The position numbers were made by a program, and so were the translations under genes. Shown piece by piece: positions 8,221 to 9,852 of a DNA stretch of 9,852 nt. The first letter of the stretch is position 1; each line of letters starts with the position of its first letter. The DNA comes from Pseudomonadales bacterium (GTDB lineage: Bacteria > Pseudomonadota > Gammaproteobacteria > Pseudomonadales > Azotimanducaceae). The stretch spans positions 1 to 9,852 of the forward strand of contig SKXG01000229.1 of the NCBI GenBank assembly GCA_007128525.1, in the 5' to 3' direction. The notes under the pieces were generated by a model that was not told where the DNA came from, ran no database searches, and saw only the letters and a list, made by a program, of their open reading frames with translations.

Positions 8221-9852
8221 CTAAACCGCATCAGCCAGGCTCTTGGTAATCACCTCAAAGACATCCGGCGACAGTGACGGCCGTGCGGCAATGTCGCGCA
8301 ACACCGCAATCATCTGCTGACGCCTTTCAGGGTCAAAGCGCTGCCAGCGCGTCAGCGGCGTCAGTAGTCGTGCGGCAATCTGCGGATTCGACTGATCGAG
8401 CTGTGCCACACAGTCGGCCAGCAAACGATAGCCACTGCCGTCGATGGCGTGAAAATTGATCAGGTTCTGGTTGGCAAAGGCCGCATAGACCGCACGAACA
8501 CGGTTCGGGTTGCGCAGTTCAAAATCAGGATGTGCGATCAGCTCTCTGACTTTGTCTATCTGACCCGGCACTGCGGCTGCTGCCTGCAACTGGAACCAGC
8601 GATCCACCACCAGGCGCTCATCCCGCCAGCGCTGCAGGAAGTCGTCCAGTGCGCCCTGCACCTCGTCCGCCGGCAACAAGTCATACGCGCCACCTTCGAT
8701 CATGCCGCTGAGCGCGGCCAGCCGGTCCGTAAGATTGTCGGCCGCGCCAAGCTGCTGGCGCAGCAGTGCTACTACGGTGTCACGCTGTTGCGACTGACCG
8801 GAGCCGTCTACAGCACCGGCAATCAAAAACCGTAGCGCGAGATTCTTCAGCGCGCGCCGGGCAATCTGTACGCCGTCGGGCTGATAAGCGCCTTGCGGCA
8901 GATTATCCTGATAAACAGCCAGCCATTGCGCATGGAGATTACTGCCCAGATGCCCCGCGAGCTGACGTCTGGCCAGGTGCAGTCCATCAACGTCAATCTC
9001 ATCCGCCTGCTCGTACAGGTAGGCTTCTTCGGGCAAGCTCAGCATGGCTTCCAGCATCGCCTTCTCTTCACCGTCATCAGCAGCATCCAGGGCCAGTGAC
9101 AACAGATGCGCATAGCGCACCTGATGGTCGGCCAGCGTTCGGGCAGCCCGATCGGGCGCCGTACGCAAAGTCGCCAGCACCTGCTGTTGCAGGCTGTTCA
9201 TCGCATCCCAACGGCTGAAGCCATCACTGTCATGCAGTGCCAGGAAGCTCAGCTCCTCGGCATCCCGCGCCGTTTCCAATCGAACCGGCGCCGAGAATCC
9301 GCGCAGCAGGCTCAGGTGCGGTCGCCGGCTCAGGCCTTTGACCGCCAACTGCGACTCGGGTGATTTCAGATGCAAAATCAACGTGCCGTCAGCCCCCGGG
9401 TTTTCTACTTCCGCCGATGCCTCCGTTTCCAGGGTATAACCGTTGGCCTGCCCGGCAGCACCAAGCATGTCCCGGCCATCATCATCGAGCAGCCCGAACG
9501 CCAAGGGAATATGAAAGGGTGCCTTCTCCGGCTGCCCCGGTGTCGCAGGACAACGCTGGTGCAAATTCAGCTGCAGGCGGTCGCCTTCAAAGCTTGCTTC
9601 CACTGCCACGCGCGGTGTCCCAGCCTGACTGTACCAATGGCGAAACTGCGCCAGGTCCATGTCATTGGCGTCTTCCAAGGCGCGTACGAAGTCTTCGGTT
9701 GTCACCGCCTGTCCGTCGTGGCGCTCGAAATACAGATCCGTGCCGCGACGGAATCGATCCGGACCCAGCAAGGTCGCCAGCATACGAACAACTTCTGCGC
9801 CCTTCTCATAAACCGTGCGCGTGTAAAAGTTGGAAATCTCATAGTAGCTGTC
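8221..9852 (-). CDS. pepN: Aminopeptidase N (M1 family), N-terminal part cut by window edge
   Basis: PepN is a cytoplasmic zinc metallo-aminopeptidase that removes N-terminal residues from peptides and finishes protein breakdown. The window holds the last 543 residues of about 870. The frame stays open to 9852 and reads YEISNFYTRTVYEKGAEVVRM just inside the edge, which aligns with the E. coli region around catalytic Tyr381. The zinc ligands (HEXXH and the downstream Glu) lie outside the window, so activity cannot be judged. Other strong matches to E. coli PepN are LYFERHDGQAVTTEDF, FRHWYSQAGTP, FSAPVRLE, FSRWDAMNSL, NPNRVRAVYAAFANQN, FHAIDGSGYRLL and the closing helical domain. It ends in TAG (8223-8221). 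It converges with batD, with 8 bases between the stops, and no terminator with a U-tract is visible for either gene. Confidence 0.97.
   Translation of the reverse strand, partial: DSYYEISNFYTRTVYEKGAEVVRMLATLLGPDRFRRGTDLYFERHDGQAVTTEDFVRALEDANDMDLAQFRHWYSQAGTPRVAVEASFEGDRLQLNLHQRCPATPGQPEKAPFHIPLAFGLLDDDGRDMLGAAGQANGYTLETEASAEVENPGADGTLILHLKSPESQLAVKGLSRRPHLSLLRGFSAPVRLETARDAEELSFLALHDSDGFSRWDAMNSLQQQVLATLRTAPDRAARTLADHQVRYAHLLSLALDAADDGEEKAMLEAMLSLPEEAYLYEQADEIDVDGLHLARRQLAGHLGSNLHAQWLAVYQDNLPQGAYQPDGVQIARRALKNLALRFLIAGAVDGSGQSQQRDTVVALLRQQLGAADNLTDRLAALSGMIEGGAYDLLPADEVQGALDDFLQRWRDERLVVDRWFQLQAAAAVPGQIDKVRELIAHPDFELRNPNRVRAVYAAFANQNLINFHAIDGSGYRLLADCVAQLDQSNPQIAARLLTPLTRWQRFDPERRQQMIAVLRDIAARPSLSPDVFEVITKSLADAV

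Noticed and set aside
8207..8236. GGCTGA / TCAGCC inverted repeat across the batD-pepN junction as a bidirectional terminator
   Set aside because: Six-base arms with an 18-base loop and no T-run on either side; too weak to call.
8449..9363. Several plus-strand frames of 60-150 codons opposite pepN
   Set aside because: They overlap each other and lie antisense to a gene that aligns to PepN across its whole length.

Overview
The window looks like a stretch of chromosome from a GC-rich gammaproteobacterium. The evidence is a class 2 (membrane-associated, quinone-dependent) dihydroorotate dehydrogenase, a DUF2835 protein (a small family I know from Pseudomonas and its relatives), and an E. coli-type PepN aminopeptidase. 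The species cannot be named from the sequence. Nearly all of the window is coding. I see no tRNA, rRNA, CRISPR array, insertion sequence, integrase, phage gene or other sign of a mobile element.

Layout. (1) Positions 1-878, minus strand: pyrD, missing its C-terminal end at the left edge. (2) 948-1223, minus strand: a small DUF2835 gene upstream of pyrD, possibly co-transcribed with it. (3) 1304-8212, plus strand: a compact six-gene cluster of the MoxR/Bat type. It encodes a MoxR-family AAA+ ATPase, a DUF58 protein, a DUF4381 membrane protein, a BatA-like VWA protein, a BatB-like VWA protein fused to TPRs and a BatC-like tail, and a BatD-like protein. Neighbouring genes overlap by 1 to 8 bases, so they are almost certainly one translationally coupled operon. 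(4) 8221-9852, minus strand: the C-terminal 543 residues of pepN, converging on batD with only 8 bases between the stop codons.

How the operon should work. From the families, the MoxR ATPase is thought to act as a chaperone-like partner of the VWA proteins. The DUF58 protein is a cytoplasmic VWA-like partner. DUF4381, BatA, BatB and BatD would form an inner-membrane complex with VWA and TPR domains facing one or both sides. The exact role is unsettled in most bacteria; envelope stress or maturation of envelope proteins is the usual suggestion.

Two things stand out. The batD reading frame is interrupted by a single in-frame TAA at 7457-7459, yet the following 250 codons remain open in the same frame and still look like BatD, so this is a nonsense change rather than a frameshift. 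Also, the BatB-like protein has lost key metal-binding (MIDAS) residues that the neighbouring BatA keeps. I found no convincing undescribed system. The window is a known type of operon with a broken or recoded last gene.
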